Source: Variovorax paradoxus (GTDB lineage Bacteria > Pseudomonadota > Gammaproteobacteria > Burkholderiales > Burkholderiaceae_C). Taken from it: 64,000 bases of DNA. The stretch spans positions 62,001-126,000 of the forward strand of contig NZ_JAUSRN010000004.1 of assembly GCF_030811855.1 (NCBI RefSeq), read 5' to 3'. Made by a program: the position numbers and the translations under genes. Positions 44,361 to 54,354 of the stretch are shown here, in pieces. Every line of letters begins with the position of its first letter. The stretch's first letter is position 1. Under the pieces are notes generated by a model that was not told the DNA's origin, made no database searches, and worked only from the letters and a program-made list of their open reading frames with translations.

Positions 44361-45032
44361 ATGCGCATAGAAGAGGCCAATCCTTTCCCCTACGAGTTCG
44401 AGATCAAGAACACCGCGCTGGTCCTCATCGACATGCAGCGCGACTTCATCGAACCCGGCGGCTTTGGCGAAACCTTGGGCAACGACGTGTCCTTGCTCGA
44501 AGCGATCGTTCCGGCGACAAAGACGGCGCTGCAAGCATGGCGGGAAGCCGGCGGCCTCGTGGTGCACACCCGGGAAGCGCACAAGCCCGATCTCTCCGAC
44601 TGCCCGCCCGCCAAACGCAATCGCGGCAACCCCGCCTTGCGCATCGGCGACGAAGGCCCGATGGGCCGCATCCTCGTGGCCGGCGAACCGGGCAACCAGA
44701 TCATCGAGGCGCTCGCGCCCATCGGCAATGAGCTCGTCATCGACAAACCCGGCAAGGGCGCGTTCTATGCCACCGGCTTGCATGAACTGCTGCAGCAGCG
44801 CGGCATTACGCACCTGCTGTTTGGTGGCGTCACCACCGAAGTCTGCGTGCAGACCTCGATGCGCGAAGCCAACGACCGCGGCTACGACTGCCTGCTGCTG
44901 GAAGACTGCACCGAGAGCTACTTTCCGGCCTTCAAGGCCGCCACGCTCGACATGGTGCGTGCCCAGGGCGGAATCGTCGGCTGGACCGCGCCGAGCGCCG
45001 CGCTCTTGGCGGCGCTTCGCGGCGGGCAATGA
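44361..45032 (+). CDS. Second isochorismatase-fold cysteine hydrolase; triuret hydrolase candidate
   Basis: 223 residues, a paralogue of the BiuH gene product. The triad is conserved: D24 (IDMQRDF), K129 (DKPGKGAF) and C162 (TTEVCV), plus [18 protein letters not shown] and EDCTESY. Its N-terminus and substrate loop differ from BiuH. In the known triuret pathway a TrtA-type isochorismatase-fold hydrolase encoded beside BiuH cleaves triuret to carboxybiuret, so this is a reasonable candidate. Other N-carbamoyl amides remain possible. It overlaps the GntR gene by ATGA. Confidence 0.8.
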   Translation: MRIEEANPFPYEFEIKNTALVLIDMQRDFIEPGGFGETLGNDVSLLEAIVPATKTALQAWREAGGLVVHTREAHKPDLSDCPPAKRNRGNPALRIGDEGPMGRILVAGEPGNQIIEALAPIGNELVIDKPGKGAFYATGLHELLQQRGITHLLFGGVTTEVCVQTSMREANDRGYDCLLLEDCTESYFPAFKAATLDMVRAQGGIVGWTAPSAALLAALRGGQ

Positions 45033-45808
45033 CAGCGACTACCATTCCATACGTGCCTACCGTTCGTTCCCGCTCCGCTTCACCCGCTTCTGCCGTTCCC
45101 GCCGCCGGCGCGATAACCGTTTTTCGTACACGCGCCGACGAGGTCTACGCGCAACTCAAGCGCGACGTGGCCGATTTCATCCTCGTACCCGGCGACCGCT
45201 TCACCGAGAACGAGATCAGCGAGCGGCTCGGCGTCTCGCGCACGCCCGTGCGGCAGGCGCTGTTCCGCCTCCAGCAGGAAGGTTTCGTCGAGGTGCTGTT
45301 TCGCAGCGGCTGGCGCGTGCTGCCGTTCGACTTCGATCAGTTCGAGCAGCTCTACGACCTGCGCATGGTTCTGGAGACCACCGCTGTGCACCGCTTGTGC
45401 GAAGCTGACCGCCGCGTCGACCGCAGCCTGCTCGACGCGCTGGCCGACATCTGGCTGGTGCCGGTGGCCCAGCGCAGCAGCGACACCGCGCAGGTGGCGC
45501 AATGGGACGAAGCTTTTCATTGCGCGCTGGTGGCTGCCGCGGGCAACGCCGAGATGGCGCGCGTCCACAGCGACGTGACCGACCGCATCCGCATCATCCG
45601 TCGGCTCGACTTCACCCAGCAGCCGCGCATCGACGCCACCTACGACGAGCACGCGAAGATCCTCAAGGCCATTCGCGCCAACCGCGGGGACCAGGCCGCG
45701 ATGCTGCTGCGCGCGCACATCGAGACCAGCCAGGCCGAGGTGCGCAAGATCACGCTGCACCAGGTGCACCTGGCGCGGCATGCCGGCAAGACGGCCGCGC
45801 CGCGCTGA
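45029..45808 (+). CDS. GntR-family (FCD subfamily) transcriptional regulator
   Basis: 259 residues. After a Ser/Ala/Pro-rich N-terminus of about 30 residues, a GntR winged helix ([43 protein letters not shown]) is followed by an all-helical FCD effector domain with acidic and His residues for metal/ligand binding ([37 protein letters not shown]). It is the last gene of the biuret cluster, coupled to the second hydrolase. Its likely targets are the two CTTGTA-NN-CAAG palindromes at 33005 and 37850. Confidence 0.92.
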   Translation: MTATTIPYVPTVRSRSASPASAVPAAGAITVFRTRADEVYAQLKRDVADFILVPGDRFTENEISERLGVSRTPVRQALFRLQQEGFVEVLFRSGWRVLPFDFDQFEQLYDLRMVLETTAVHRLCEADRRVDRSLLDALADIWLVPVAQRSSDTAQVAQWDEAFHCALVAAAGNAEMARVHSDVTDRIRIIRRLDFTQQPRIDATYDEHAKILKAIRANRGDQAAMLLRAHIETSQAEVRKITLHQVHLARHAGKTAAPR

Positions 45809-45812
45809 CCGG

Positions 45813-46616
45813 TCAGAGCGTGAAGTCGTACTCGACCGTGATCGGCGCGTGATCGCTGAACTTGATGGTCTTGTAGATCTGCTCGGTGCGCGCCAGCGCG
45901 CCCGTGGTGGGCGTGGCCAGGTGGTAGTCGAGCCGCCATCCCACGTTGTTGGCATAGGCTTGGCCGCGGTTGCTCCACCACGTGTAGGCCTCGCCCGTGG
46001 TGTCGGGCTTGAGCATGCGGTAGACGTCCACCAGGCCCGCACCATCGGTGCCGGCGTCGAGCAGCCGGGTCATCCAGGCGCGCTCTTCGGGCAGGAAGCC
46101 GCTGTTCTTCTGGTTGCCGCGCCAGTTCTTGAGGTCGATCTCCTTGTGCGCGATGTTGATGTCGCCGCACAGGATGAATTCGCGCTCTTTCTTGAGTGCG
46201 ATAAGGTGCGGAAAGAAGCCTTTGAGGAACCTGAACTTGGCCTCCTGCCGCTCCTCGCCCGAACTGCCGCTCGGAAAATAGCAGCTGATGATCGACAGCT
46301 TGCGTTCCGGCGTGTCGAAGCGCAGCTCGAGATACCGGCCTTCAGCGTCGAATTCGGCGTCGCCCCAGCCCACGACGACGTCGCTGGGTGCGTGTTTCGT
46401 GTAGATCGCGGTGCCGGCGTAGCCTTTTTTCTCGGCGAAATGAAAGTGGCCCTTGAGGCCTGCCATTTCTTCGAATCGGCCCTCGATGTCGCTCGCCTGG
46501 ACCCGGATTTCCTGCATGCAAATACAATCCGGCGCAAGTTCGGCCACCCAGTCCGCCACCCCTTTCGTGGCGGCCGAACGCAGGCCATTGAGATTGAGGC
46601 TGGTCAGTTTGAACAC
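45813..46616 (-). CDS. xth: Exodeoxyribonuclease III
   Basis: 267 residues from a GTG at 46616 giving FKLTSLNLNGLRSAATKG. The family's catalytic residues are visible: N in NLNG, the E of CMQEIRVQ, DINIAH, and the final SDHAPI His. It acts in base-excision repair on apurinic sites and as a 3'-5' exonuclease. Its start lies only 12 bp from the divergent pyrE ATG. Its end is 4 bp from the end of the GntR gene. Confidence 0.94.
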   Translation of the reverse strand: MFKLTSLNLNGLRSAATKGVADWVAELAPDCICMQEIRVQASDIEGRFEEMAGLKGHFHFAEKKGYAGTAIYTKHAPSDVVVGWGDAEFDAEGRYLELRFDTPERKLSIISCYFPSGSSGEERQEAKFRFLKGFFPHLIALKKEREFILCGDINIAHKEIDLKNWRGNQKNSGFLPEERAWMTRLLDAGTDGAGLVDVYRMLKPDTTGEAYTWWSNRGQAYANNVGWRLDYHLATPTTGALARTEQIYKTIKFSDHAPITVEYDFTL

Positions 46617-46628
46617 AAGGAAATTCCG

Positions 46629-47315
46629 ATGGCTGTAGATGGTGTGGAAAGCAGTGCGGTGGCGCAGGACTTCGTCCAGTTCGCGCTCGACGCGGGCGTG
46701 CTGCGCTTTGGCGAGTTCAAGACCAAGGCCGGCCGGTTGAGCCCCTATTTCTTCAATTCGGGCCTTTTCGACGACGGCGCCAAGATCGCGCGGCTCGCCG
46801 AATTCTATGCAGACCGGCTGATCGAGAGCGGCGTCGAGTTCGACATGATCTTCGGCCCCGCCTACAAGGGCATTCCACTGGGCGCCACGGTGGCCGCCGA
46901 ACTGGCCCGGCGCGGCCGCAACTACCCCTTTGCCTACAACCGCAAGGAAGCCAAGGCGCACGGTGAGGGCGGCAACCTGGTGGGCGCGCCGCTCAAGGGC
47001 CGGGTGCTGATCGTCGACGACGTGATGTCGGCGGGCACCGCGGTGCGCGAATCGATCGCCGCCATCGAGGCCGCGGGCGCCACGCCGCATGCGGTGGCCA
47101 TTGCGCTCGACCGGCAGGAGAAAGCCACCGAGAACGGTGTCGACGTGGACCACAGCGCGGTGCAGTACGTGCGCAATCAGCTGGGCCTGGCGGTGGTGCC
47201 CATTGCGACGCTCGACGACCTCTTGAACTACCTGTCAGGCAGCCATGCCGCCGCTGATCTGGGCGCGCACCGCGAGCGCGTGCTGGCCTACCGCGCGCGC
47301 TACGGCGCCCGCTGA
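46629..47315 (+). CDS. pyrE: Orotate phosphoribosyltransferase
   Basis: 228 residues, close to the usual length of about 215. The PRPP-binding motif is VLIVDDVMSAGTAV, and the family segments KAGRLSPYFFNSGLF, FGPAYKGIPLG and FAYNRKEAKAHGEGG are present. It makes orotidine 5'-phosphate in pyrimidine synthesis. The ATG at 46629 follows the divergent exoA-type gene by 12 bp, so its promoter must lie inside that gene. Confidence 0.96.
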   Translation: MAVDGVESSAVAQDFVQFALDAGVLRFGEFKTKAGRLSPYFFNSGLFDDGAKIARLAEFYADRLIESGVEFDMIFGPAYKGIPLGATVAAELARRGRNYPFAYNRKEAKAHGEGGNLVGAPLKGRVLIVDDVMSAGTAVRESIAAIEAAGATPHAVAIALDRQEKATENGVDVDHSAVQYVRNQLGLAVVPIATLDDLLNYLSGSHAAADLGAHRERVLAYRARYGAR

Positions 47316-47324
47316 GGTAAGTCG

Positions 47325-48017
47325 ATGCCTGTTCACAAGCTCGAGAACCAGACGGTACGGCCATTCGCAGCAGCAGCGCTGCTGCCGATGACGATGTTGG
47401 TGATGCTGCTGCTGCCCGCCGAAGTGCCGGCGCAGCCCGCCGTACAAGCACCCGCCAGCATCTACACCTGCACCGACGCGCGCGGCCGCACGCTGACGGC
47501 CGACCGCCCGATTGCCGAATGCACCGACCGCGAGCAGCGCGAACTGAGTCCGAGCGGCACCACGCGTCGCCGCATCGAGCCGACGTATACGGCCCGCGAA
47601 TTGGCCGAGCGCGAAGACCGCGCCCGCGAGGCGTCGCTGCAGGCCGCGCGGCTGCTCGACGAGCGCCGGCGCGAGCGCGCATTGCTGGTGCGCTATCCCA
47701 ACATCACCGTGCACGACCGCGAGCGCGGCGAGGCGTTGGTGCAGATCGATGCGGTGATCCAGGCGGCCAGGAAGCGCCTCGAAGAGCTCGGCGAAGACCG
47801 CAAGCGGATCGACGAGGAACTCGAGTTTTACAAGCATGACGTCAGCAAGGCACCGGGCGCGGTGCGCCGCAAGCTCGATGACAACATGCAGAGCGTGGCG
47901 GTGCAGAACCGCTTCATCGGCGAGCAGGAAGACGAGAAGAAGCGCGTGAACGCGCGCTTCGACGAGGAGCGCACGCGCCTCAAGCAGATCTGGTCGCCCC
48001 AGAACGGCGGCAAGTAG
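47325..48017 (+). CDS. Exported DUF4124-domain coiled-coil protein
   Basis: 230 residues. A signal peptide covers about residues 12-36 (AAAALLPMTMLVMLLLPAEVPAQ). A DUF4124 domain follows (IYTCTDARGRTLTADRPIAEC), then a long charged helical region, rich in Glu and Arg, likely coiled coil (residues 90-220). It is periplasmic. It begins 9 bp after pyrE and is convergent with gatB. Function unknown. Confidence 0.85.
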   Translation: MPVHKLENQTVRPFAAAALLPMTMLVMLLLPAEVPAQPAVQAPASIYTCTDARGRTLTADRPIAECTDREQRELSPSGTTRRRIEPTYTARELAEREDRAREASLQAARLLDERRRERALLVRYPNITVHDRERGEALVQIDAVIQAARKRLEELGEDRKRIDEELEFYKHDVSKAPGAVRRKLDDNMQSVAVQNRFIGEQEDEKKRVNARFDEERTRLKQIWSPQNGGK

Positions 48018-48040
48018 CTCGCGGCCGGAGGGGCGGCCGA

Positions 48041-49531
48041 TCAGGCCAGCTTGGCCTTGAGCAGTTCTGTGACTTGCGCGGGGTTCGCCTTGCCGCCGCT
48101 GGCCTTCATGACCTGGCCCACAAGGCCGTTGAGGGCCTTTTCCTTGCCGGCGCGGTACTCGTCGACATTCTTCTGGTTCTTGGCAATGACCTCGTCCAGG
48201 ATCTTGTCGAGCGCGCCGGTGTCGCTCATGGGTTTGAGGTCCTTGGCTTCGATGATGGCGTCGACGTCGCTGCCTTCGCCGGTCCAGAGAGCGTCGAACA
48301 CCTGGCGCGCGGCGTTGTTGGGCAGGGTGCCGTCGGCAATGCGCTTCACCAGTTGGGCCAGCTGCTGCGCCGCGACCGGTGCGGCCTCGATGCCGATTTC
48401 TTGTGCGTTCAGGCGGCGCGCCATCTCGCCGGTGATCCAGTTGCTGGCCAGCTTGGGCGTGGCGCCGGCTTTCACCGCATCGTCGAAGTAGCGCGCGAGC
48501 GCCGGGCCTTGGGTGAGCTGTGCCGCGTCGTATTCCGACATACCGTGGTCGCGAACATAGCGCTCGGCCATGGCGCGCGGCAGCTCGGGCATGGTGGCGC
48601 GCACGCGCTCGATCCATTCGGGCTCGATGGCGAGCGGCGGTAGGTCCGGGTCGGGAAAGTAGCGGTAGTCGGCCGCGTCTTCCTTGGTGCGCATGGTGCG
48701 CGTCTCGCCGGTATCGGGGTCGAACAGCACGGTGGCCTGCTCGATCTTGCGGCCGTCTTCCAGCTCGTTGATCTGCGAGTTGATCTCGTAGTCGATCGCC
48801 TGCTGCATGAACTTGAAGCTGTTCAGGTTCTTGATCTCGCGCCGCGTGCCGAGCTTTTCGCCGGGCCTGCGCACCGACACGTTGGCGTCGCAGCGGAAAC
48901 TGCCTTCCTGCATGTTGCCGTCGCAGATGCCGATCCAGGTGACGATCTTGTGCAGCTCGCGTGCATAGGCCACGGCCTCGGCGGTGGAGCGCATGTCGGG
49001 CTCGGTCACGATTTCCAGGAGCGGCGTGCCGGCGCGGTTCAGGTCGATGCCGCTCTGACCGACGAAATCTTCGTGCAGCGACTTGCCCGCGTCTTCCTCG
49101 AGGTGGGCGCGCACCAGGCGCACGGTCTTCTTTTCTTCACCCAGGAAGAACGAGACAGAGCCGCCCTGCACGACCGGGATCTCGTACTGGCTGATCTGGT
49201 AACCCTTGGGCAGATCGGGGTAGAAATAGTTCTTGCGCGCGAACACGCTGCGCGGCGCAATGTGCGAGCCGAGCGCCAGGCCCAGCTTGATGGCGCGCTC
49301 GACCGCGCCCTTGTTCATCACCGGCAAGGTACCGGGCAGCGCGAGGTCCACCGCGCTGGCTTGGGTGTTGGGCTCTGCGCCAAAGGCGGTGGAGGCGCGG
49401 CTGAAGATCTTGCTCGCGGTCGACAGCTGCGCGTGCGTCTCGAAGCCGATGATGACTTCATAGCCGCGCACCAGCGGGCCGGTCGGGCGGCCTTGTTGTT
49501 GTGCTTCGAAAGTGTTCACGGGTTCGCTCAT
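48041..49531 (-). CDS. gatB: Aspartyl/glutamyl-tRNA amidotransferase subunit B
   Basis: 496 residues. GatB phosphorylates and transamidates Glu-tRNA(Gln)/Asp-tRNA(Asn) using ammonia from GatA. Signature segments are [76 protein letters not shown] and [13 protein letters not shown], plus a C-terminal YqeY-like domain. It starts 1 bp after gatA ends. Confidence 0.97.
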   Translation of the reverse strand: MSEPVNTFEAQQQGRPTGPLVRGYEVIIGFETHAQLSTASKIFSRASTAFGAEPNTQASAVDLALPGTLPVMNKGAVERAIKLGLALGSHIAPRSVFARKNYFYPDLPKGYQISQYEIPVVQGGSVSFFLGEEKKTVRLVRAHLEEDAGKSLHEDFVGQSGIDLNRAGTPLLEIVTEPDMRSTAEAVAYARELHKIVTWIGICDGNMQEGSFRCDANVSVRRPGEKLGTRREIKNLNSFKFMQQAIDYEINSQINELEDGRKIEQATVLFDPDTGETRTMRTKEDAADYRYFPDPDLPPLAIEPEWIERVRATMPELPRAMAERYVRDHGMSEYDAAQLTQGPALARYFDDAVKAGATPKLASNWITGEMARRLNAQEIGIEAAPVAAQQLAQLVKRIADGTLPNNAARQVFDALWTGEGSDVDAIIEAKDLKPMSDTGALDKILDEVIAKNQKNVDEYRAGKEKALNGLVGQVMKASGGKANPAQVTELLKAKLA

Positions 49532-49532
49532 C

Positions 49533-51056
49533 TCAGAATCCCTCCGGCGTGCGCGTGTGCCAGTCGGTGGCCTGCTGGAAGCGGTGGGCCGCGTTCAGCA
49601 GCTTCGCTTCGCCGAAGTAGTTGCCGATCAGCTGCAGGCCGACGGGCATCGGCTTGCCGATGCCCTGCTTCGAGCCTTGCATGCCGCTGTCATCGAAGCC
49701 CGCGGGCACGCTCATGCCGGGCAGGCCGGCCAGCGAGGCGGGCAGCGTGAAGATGTCCGCAAGGTAGTCGGCCACCGGGTCGCCGCCGTGTTCGCCAATC
49801 TTCCATGCGGTGGTCGGCGCGGCGGGGCCGGCGATCAGGTCGCACTGCTTGAAGGCCTGCTGGAAGTCGTCCGCGATCATGCGGCGGACCTTCTGCGCCT
49901 GCAGGTAGTACGCGTCGTAGTAGCCGTGCGACAGCACGTAAGTGCCGATCATGATGCGGCGCTTCACCTCGTCGCCGAAGCCTTCGGCGCGAGTGCGCTC
50001 GTACATGTCGGCCAGGTCCTTGTACTGCTTCGCGCGGTGGCCGAACTTGACGCCGTCGAAGCGGCTCAGGTTGCTCGAGGCTTCGGCCGCGGCCAGGATG
50101 TAGTACACCGGAATCGACAGTTCGGTGAGCGGCAGAGTCACTTCGACGCGCTTTGCGCCGAGCTTCTCGTATTGCGCGAGCGCCGCATCGATGGCAGCGC
50201 GCACGCCGGGCGCCACGCCTTCGCCGAAGAATTCTTTCGGCACGCCGATGCGCAGGCCCTCGAGCGAGTCGCCGAGCGAGCGGCCGAAGTTCTCGGCGGG
50301 CTTGTCGAGCGAGGTCGAGTCGCGGTCTAGGTCGGGGCCGCAGAAGGCCGACAGCAGAAGCGCGCAGTCTTCGGCCGAGCGGGCCATCGGGCCGGCTTGG
50401 TCGAGGCTCGATGCGAAAGCCACCATGCCGTAGCGTGAGGCGCGTCCGTAGGTCGGCTTGATGCCCGTGACGCCGCAGAACGAAGCCGGCTGGCGAATCG
50501 AGCCGCCGGTGTCGGTGCCGGTGGCCGCGGGGGCCAGGCGTGCGGCGACGGCGGCCGCGCTGGCGCCGGAGGAGCCGCCCGGAATGCGTTCGCGGTTCCA
50601 GGGGTTCTGCACTGGCATGGCCTTGTCGTGGCCCACGGCGGGCACGGCGACGTTCTCGTTGGCCGAGCCCATCGCGAATTCGTCGCAGCTCAGCTTGCCG
50701 AGCGTGACCGCGCCGGCTTCGGCCAGCCGGCGCACCACGGTCGCGTCGAAGGGCGAGCGGTAGCCCGCGAGCATCTTCGAGCCGGCGGTGGTGGCGAAAT
50801 CGGTGGTGACGAAGATGTCCTTGTGCGCGATTGGCACGCCGGCCAGCGCCGGGGCATTGCCGGCGGCGAGGAGGGCGTCGGCCGCGCGGGCCTGGGCCAG
50901 CGTGACTTCCTCGTTGACGTCTACAAAAGTACCCAGTGCTTCGTGCGCCTTCATGCGGCGAAGGAAAATCTGCGCGGTTTCGACGGCGGAAACCTTGCGC
51001 TCGGCCAATGCCTTGGCGAGGGCGACCACGCCCATCTGATGAAGTTCGCCGCTCAT
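49533..51056 (-). CDS. gatA: Aspartyl/glutamyl-tRNA amidotransferase subunit A
   Basis: 507 residues, amidase-signature family. The Lys-Ser-Ser triad appears in [23 protein letters not shown] and [12 protein letters not shown]. It releases ammonia from glutamine for tRNA transamidation. It lies between gatC and gatB, with a repeat-containing gap of 82 bp upstream. Confidence 0.97.
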   Translation of the reverse strand: MSGELHQMGVVALAKALAERKVSAVETAQIFLRRMKAHEALGTFVDVNEEVTLAQARAADALLAAGNAPALAGVPIAHKDIFVTTDFATTAGSKMLAGYRSPFDATVVRRLAEAGAVTLGKLSCDEFAMGSANENVAVPAVGHDKAMPVQNPWNRERIPGGSSGASAAAVAARLAPAATGTDTGGSIRQPASFCGVTGIKPTYGRASRYGMVAFASSLDQAGPMARSAEDCALLLSAFCGPDLDRDSTSLDKPAENFGRSLGDSLEGLRIGVPKEFFGEGVAPGVRAAIDAALAQYEKLGAKRVEVTLPLTELSIPVYYILAAAEASSNLSRFDGVKFGHRAKQYKDLADMYERTRAEGFGDEVKRRIMIGTYVLSHGYYDAYYLQAQKVRRMIADDFQQAFKQCDLIAGPAAPTTAWKIGEHGGDPVADYLADIFTLPASLAGLPGMSVPAGFDDSGMQGSKQGIGKPMPVGLQLIGNYFGEAKLLNAAHRFQQATDWHTRTPEGF

Positions 51057-51059
51057 TGC

Positions 51060-51138
51060 GGTGCCCCCACGCTTGCCACGTTGTGTGCTGCGCTGCCCCC
51101 CGAGGGGGCCTTCGCGCCTTGGAGCGGTCGGGCGGCGC
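51060..51138. repeat. Intergenic G/C-palindrome repeat between gatC and gatA
   Basis: It contains CCCCCC-GA-GGGGG flanked, on the minus strand, by a CACAACGTG block and a G run, a layout similar to the repeats at 1-77 and 7217-7292 but in the opposite orientation. In the gatCAB transcript it would form a short, very stable hairpin between gatC and gatA. Confidence 0.5.
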
Positions 51139-51438
51139 TCATTCGATCACCTTCGGCACGAGGAACAGGCCGGCTTCGACGGCCGGCGCGCTCTTCTGGT
51201 TGGCTTCACGGTTGTCGGGCTCGCTCACCACGTCGTCGCGAAGGCGCAGCGTGACGTTCTCGACGGCGGCCACCGGGTGGGCCAGCGGCTCGACGCCAGT
51301 GGTGTCGACCGAACGCATGCGCTCGACCAGGTCAAAGAAGCCGTTGATCTGGCTGAGCATGCGCTCGCTTTCATCGGGGGCAAGCTGCAGCCGTGCCAGC
51401 GAGGCAATGCGTGCAATATCTGAAGCGGAAAGGGACAT
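51139..51438 (-). CDS. gatC: Aspartyl/glutamyl-tRNA amidotransferase subunit C
   Basis: 99 residues, the standard size: [44 protein letters not shown], and the C-terminal LFLVPKVIE belt that wraps GatA and GatB. The ATG at 51438 follows AAGCGGAAAGG-like upstream sequence on the plus-strand complement only, so the RBS is weak. Divergent from mreB with 214 bp between them. Confidence 0.95.
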   Translation of the reverse strand: MSLSASDIARIASLARLQLAPDESERMLSQINGFFDLVERMRSVDTTGVEPLAHPVAAVENVTLRLRDDVVSEPDNREANQKSAPAVEAGLFLVPKVIE

Positions 51439-51469
51439 GGGTGAAACCGGCCAAAAAAACCGGAGGTAA

Positions 51470-52696
<1,227 letters not shown>

Positions 52697-52715
52697 ATGC
52701 GCCACCGCCATCATC

Positions 52716-52747
52716 GGCCGGCTCTGCTTGCGCAGGCCGGCCTTTTT
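52716..52747 (+). terminator. Intrinsic terminator between mreB and mreC
   Basis: A stem GGCCGGC / GCCGGCC (52716-52722 with 52736-52742) is extended inside by CTGC / GCAG around a TTGC loop and followed by TTTTT (52743-52747). It lies 20 bp after the mreB stop and 33 bp before mreC. It would make mreB more abundant than the downstream genes if read-through is partial. Confidence 0.85.
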
Positions 52748-52779
52748 GCCATCTGACGTTGCACCGCCAGGCCTGAACC

Positions 52780-53772
52780 ATGCCCTTGGGCACGCTCGAT
52801 CGCACAGCCCCGCCCCTGTTCAACCAGGGGCAGTCGGCGCTGAGCAAGCTGATCTTCTTCGGCGCGCTGGCGCTGTTCCTGATGGTGGCCGATGCGCGCT
52901 TCCATCTGGTGCAGCCCATTCGCGCGGCCGTGGGTGCAGTGCTCTATCCGGTGCAATGGGTGGCGATGAAGCCGGTGCAGCTGGTGCTCGGCGGAGGCCG
53001 CTATCTCGAAGACCTCCAGACGGCGCAGCGCAATGAGGACGAGGCCCGCAAGGCGCTCATGCAGCAGGCCGAACGCGCGAGCCAGGCCGACACGCTGGCG
53101 CAGGACAACGCGCGGCTGCGCGCGCTGCTCGAACTGCGCCAGACCACACAGGCGCCCGGCCGCGCGGCCGAGGTGCTCTATGACGCGGCCGACCCGTACA
53201 CGCGCAAGATCGTCATTGACCAGGGGCTCACGCAAGGCGTGGCGCCCGGCTCGCCCGTGATCGACGCGCACGGCGTGCTCGGCCAAGTGACGCAGGTGCT
53301 GCCTTTCACGAGCGAAGTCACGCTGGTCATCGACCGCGATCTTTCCATTCCGGTGCAGAACACCCGCACCGGTGTGCGCAGTGTGGCCTTCGGCGACGCG
53401 TCGGCGCACGGCGGCGGGCTCGAGCTGCGCTTCATGGCCGCCAATGCCGACCTGCAGGAGGGTGACCTGCTTTCCACCAGCGGTGTCGACGGCGTCTATC
53501 CGCCGGGCCTGCCGGTGGCGAAGATCGAGCGCATCGAACGGCGTGCCGACTCCGCCTTTGCGCGCATCTACTGCGTGCCGCTGGCCCGCGTGACGGCCGC
53601 GCGCTACGTGCTGGTGCTGGCGCCCACGGGCACACCCTCCGCACCGCCGCCCGCCGCGCCCGCCGCCGCGGTGCGCAAGAAGTCGGAGGCCAAACCCGCC
53701 AAGGCGGACAAGGGCGACAAGACCGACAAGACCGACAAGACCGACAAGAAAGCCGCGGAGCGCGCCCGATGA
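52780..53772 (+). CDS. mreC: Rod-shape-determining protein MreC
   Basis: 330 residues. A short cytoplasmic N-terminus, one membrane helix (LIFFGALALFLMVADAR), a coiled coil (about residues 80-115, LQTAQRNEDEARKAL...) and the beta-barrel MreC domain (VLYDAADPYTRKIVIDQG, GVLGQVTQV, LLSTSGVDGVYPPGLPVAKI). The Lys-rich tail contains a DKT repeat from a 9-bp tandem array at about 53716-53749. It overlaps mreD by 4 bp. Confidence 0.96.
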   Translation: MPLGTLDRTAPPLFNQGQSALSKLIFFGALALFLMVADARFHLVQPIRAAVGAVLYPVQWVAMKPVQLVLGGGRYLEDLQTAQRNEDEARKALMQQAERASQADTLAQDNARLRALLELRQTTQAPGRAAEVLYDAADPYTRKIVIDQGLTQGVAPGSPVIDAHGVLGQVTQVLPFTSEVTLVIDRDLSIPVQNTRTGVRSVAFGDASAHGGGLELRFMAANADLQEGDLLSTSGVDGVYPPGLPVAKIERIERRADSAFARIYCVPLARVTAARYVLVLAPTGTPSAPPPAAPAAAVRKKSEAKPAKADKGDKTDKTDKTDKKAAERAR

Positions 53773-54290
53773 TCAAGCGTCCCGGACAACAGCAGCTCCT
53801 GCTGCCAGTGAGCCCGCTCTTCATGTGGTCGAGCCTGGTGGTGGCGCTGCTCATCAACATGATCCCGATCGGCCGCGCCGCGTGGATGCCCGACATGCTG
53901 GCGCTGGCCATCGTGTTCTGGGGCGTGCACCAGCCGGCGCGCGTGGGCATTGGCGTCGCCTTCGTCTTCGGCCTGTGTATGGACGTGCACCAGTCGTCCA
54001 TGCTGGGCCAGCATGCGCTGTCCTACACCACGCTGGGGTTCTTCGCGATCACCATCCATCGGCGCCTGCTCTGGTATCCGGTGTTGTCGCAGGCGCTGCA
54101 GGTGCTGCCGCTCTTTGCGGTGTCGCAGCTGGTCGAAGTGGTCACGCGGCTGGTCGGCGGCGGCGTGTTTCCGGGTTGGACGGTGCTCATCTCGCCGGCC
54201 ATCGAGGCCGCGTTGTGGCCCTTGGCGACAGCTCTGCTGCTCGCGCCGCAGCGCCGCACGCCGGAACCCGACGAGAACCGTCCTCTCTAA
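53769..54290 (+). CDS. mreD: Rod-shape-determining membrane protein MreD
   Basis: 173 residues with five to six hydrophobic helices (WSSLVVALLINMIPI, AWMPDMLALAIVFWGVHQP, VGIGVAFVFGLCMDVHQSSMLGQHAL). It anchors the elongasome with MreC. The start overlaps the mreC stop by ATGA. It precedes mrdA by 64 bp. Confidence 0.94.
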   Translation: MIKRPGQQQLLLPVSPLFMWSSLVVALLINMIPIGRAAWMPDMLALAIVFWGVHQPARVGIGVAFVFGLCMDVHQSSMLGQHALSYTTLGFFAITIHRRLLWYPVLSQALQVLPLFAVSQLVEVVTRLVGGGVFPGWTVLISPAIEAALWPLATALLLAPQRRTPEPDENRPL

Positions 54291-54354
54291 GCCAAAGTCC
54301 ACATTTGCGATTGCATTTGCCACCGCACTTGCACGCGCCTAAGCTCACGCCGCC

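Noticed and set aside
42028..45032. Pyrimidine (rut) catabolism, with the isochorismatase-fold proteins as RutB
   Set aside because: No RutA, RutC, RutD, RutE, RutF or RutG genes are nearby, and the first protein matches BiuH motifs much better.
33029..45808. Cyanuric acid degradation cluster
   Set aside because: AtzF and an AtzH-like protein are present, but no AtzD-type cyanuric acid hydrolase, AtzE or AtzG is seen; the BiuH match points to biuret instead.
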